This document shows positions 4,475-5,844 of a DNA stretch of 5,844 bases, one piece after another. How positions within the stretch are numbered: the stretch's first letter is position 1; every line of letters starts with the position of its first letter. This DNA comes from Pseudomonadota bacterium (GTDB taxonomy: Bacteria > Pseudomonadota > Alphaproteobacteria > Azospirillales > Azospirillaceae): NCBI GenBank assembly GCA_023416195.1, contig JAEZID010000336.1:1-5844 (forward strand). Direction: 5' to 3'. Under the pieces are notes generated by a model. The model saw only the letters and a program-made list of their open reading frames with translations, was not told where the DNA came from and ran no database searches. The translations under genes were made by a program, and so were the position numbers.

Positions 4475-5844
4475 TCAGGGCAACGTCTTGGTCAGGTGAC
4501 GGGCCGCGTCAGCGCACTGCCCCCGCAGTTCCGGCACGGCCGTCATCTCCCAGAAGGGCGCGCGGCTGGCCGGGCCCAGGGCGAAGAGACGGTCGGAGGC
4601 AACCCCGTCCTGGCGGATAAGGGCACCCTCCTCCGTCACGTCGAGGCCGAGGCGAAGCTCGTCCGGCCGGGCGAGGCCGCGTTCCAGCAGAGCCCGGACC
4701 AGCGGGTGGCGGATGCGGGCGTAGTCGCAGTTGGTGCCGGTGGCGTTGACAATGGCGCCGACGGTTCGCGTCCAGGCCGGAGCGGCGCCGCGCGGCCGAA
4801 CCGTGATCGCCACGCCATCGGGTGACAGGGCCAGATCGCGCAGGCGGCCGGCCTCGATGGTCAACTGGCCGCTTCCCCGCAGGGCGTCGATGCGGGCGGC
4901 GACTTCCGGCGCCATGCGATGGCGGTGCACCTCCCAATAGGGCCGCGCGTGGCGCAGGAAGCGCTGGCGCTCCTCCAGCGGCAAATGCTTCCAGATGCGG
5001 TGATGGTGGGGGCGCAGCGCGTCGAAGGCGGAACGCCAGTCGAGCCCCGCTTCGCGAGCGCGGCGAACGTCGGCCCTGAGCGCGATCATGATGTCCAGCA
5101 CCGTCCGCGGCATGGCGTCCGGGTGCACGAAGGACGTGAAGGGCCGCGTTTCCTCGTGGGTGATGGGCAGCAGGCCACGGCGCGACAGGGCGGTGATCGG
5201 CCCGCGATGGCCCTGGTCCGCCAGGGAAAGGGCCGTGTCCACCATGGTCAGGCCGGTGCCCAGGATGAGGACCGGTGCGTCCGGATCGATGGCCGCGACG
5301 GCGTCGTGATTCCATGGATCGCCGACGAAGCGGCCGGAGACGAAGACCGCCCGCGCGGCCTCCGTCCCGTTGGGCAGGGCCGGCGGCGACGGCGGGAAAT
5401 GGCCGACGCACAGAACGGCGACATCCGCCGTGAGGTCGCTGCCGTCGGCGAAGCGCAGCCGCACTCCGGTCCCCTGGTCCATCTCGACATCGACCGTTTC
5501 GGCATGCAGAACGTCGAGGGAGATGTTGGCGGGCGCTTCGGCGACCGCTTCCCGCAGCACGTCCTGAATGTAGGCGCCGTAAAGCGCGCGGGAGACGAAG
5601 GCATGGCCGCTCGGCGGGATGCTCGCGCCGCCGTCTTCGCGCGCCCACAGCCAGCGCAGGAAATGCCGGGGATCGTCCGGGTACGCGCTCATGTTGTAGG
5701 CGCGCACGTTCAGCAGGTGCGCGCCGTTCGCGGTGGAATAGGCCAGACCGGTGCCGACGCTGGGCGCCCGCTCGATCAGGTGGATGCTGGTCGGCCGGTC
5801 CGCGAGGCGCAGGAGGTGGGCCGCCAGCATGGTGCCGGTAAAGC
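4475..5844 (-). CDS. FAD/NAD(P)-binding oxidoreductase-like protein (COG4529/YdhS type), N-terminus outside the window
   Basis: The frame is open from the right edge to a TGA at 4477-4475. Reading from 5842 gives FTGTMLAAHLLRL, which is the inside of the N-terminal FAD Rossmann motif (Gly-x-Gly-Phe-Ser/Thr-Gly). The Met at 5830 is therefore internal and the true start lies beyond the window. Numbered from that Met, the family block ERAPSVGTGLAYST (20-33) and HLLNVRAYNMSAYPDDPRHF (38-57) follow. A second nucleotide-binding motif, LILGTGLTMVDTALSL, is at 188-203, NATGTN at 362-367, and the C-terminal FWEMTAVPELRGQ at 426-438. This matches the FAD-NAD(P)-binding family (NAD_binding_9), flavoproteins of mostly unknown substrate and likely cytoplasmic. 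The visible 455 residues plus a few missing ones give a normal full length. It converges on the stress-protein gene with five bases between stop codons. Confidence 0.87.
   Translation of the reverse strand, partial: FTGTMLAAHLLRLADRPTSIHLIERAPSVGTGLAYSTANGAHLLNVRAYNMSAYPDDPRHFLRWLWAREDGGASIPPSGHAFVSRALYGAYIQDVLREAVAEAPANISLDVLHAETVDVEMDQGTGVRLRFADGSDLTADVAVLCVGHFPPSPPALPNGTEAARAVFVSGRFVGDPWNHDAVAAIDPDAPVLILGTGLTMVDTALSLADQGHRGPITALSRRGLLPITHEETRPFTSFVHPDAMPRTVLDIMIALRADVRRAREAGLDWRSAFDALRPHHHRIWKHLPLEERQRFLRHARPYWEVHRHRMAPEVAARIDALRGSGQLTIEAGRLRDLALSPDGVAITVRPRGAAPAWTRTVGAIVNATGTNCDYARIRHPLVRALLERGLARPDELRLGLDVTEEGALIRQDGVASDRLFALGPASRAPFWEMTAVPELRGQCADAARHLTKTLP

Noticed and set aside
3581..4825. 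A 414-codon plus-strand frame running through the stress-protein gene and into the 3' part of the flavoprotein gene
   Set aside because: It is Arg/Gly/Ala-rich without domains and would cross two real genes on opposite strands. It is a frame shadow.
4509..5648. A 379-codon minus-strand frame inside the flavoprotein gene
   Set aside because: It is the alternative frame of the flavoprotein with Arg/Pro-rich noise. The other frame has two dinucleotide-binding motifs and conserved family blocks.

Overview
The window is G+C-rich with GC-biased third codon positions, compact gene spacing and an ATGA-coupled operon. Together with the protein types seen, this suggests an alphaproteobacterium, most likely Rhodospirillales and perhaps Azospirillum or a relative. 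The genus is an inference from protein style; no taxonomic marker is present.

Layout from left to right. (1) Positions 1-98, minus strand, hold the first 32 codons of a gene that runs off the left edge and resembles a bacterial histone-deacetylase-family (HDAC/AcuC-like) enzyme. (2) Positions 200-943, plus strand, encode an exported DUF1194 protein with a von Willebrand factor A-like fold and an apparently intact metal-binding (MIDAS) motif. (3) Positions 985-1077 hold a complete TPP riboswitch (THI-box), preceded by a plausible promoter and ending seven bases before a start codon. (4) Positions 1085-3563, plus strand, are a tight three-gene ABC importer operon: ATPase, permease and an NMT1/THI5-like periplasmic binding protein. 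This matches the ThiZ-ThiX-ThiY type that imports thiamin pyrimidine precursors. (5) Positions 3581-3627 form a long imperfect hairpin between this operon and the next gene. (6) Positions 3645-4469, plus strand, encode a tandem-domain universal stress protein. (7) Positions 4475-5844, minus strand, encode an FAD/NAD(P)-binding protein of the COG4529 type. It converges on the stress-protein gene with five bases between stop codons, and its N-terminus lies beyond the right edge.

How the parts work together: the riboswitch senses intracellular thiamin pyrophosphate and should switch off the importer when the cofactor is plentiful. The binding protein captures a pyrimidine in the periplasm, the permease carries it across the inner membrane and the ATPase powers transport. 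The imported pyrimidine would feed thiamin salvage genes elsewhere in the genome. The flanking genes show no clear functional tie to thiamin.

I found no mobile element, CRISPR array, tRNA, rRNA or phage gene, and no convincing undescribed system. The items most worth a second look are the riboswitch whose closing stem appears to overlap the only candidate ribosome-binding site, the nested hairpin at 3581-3627 with an ATG in its loop, and the unexplained DUF1194 gene beside the thiamin operon.
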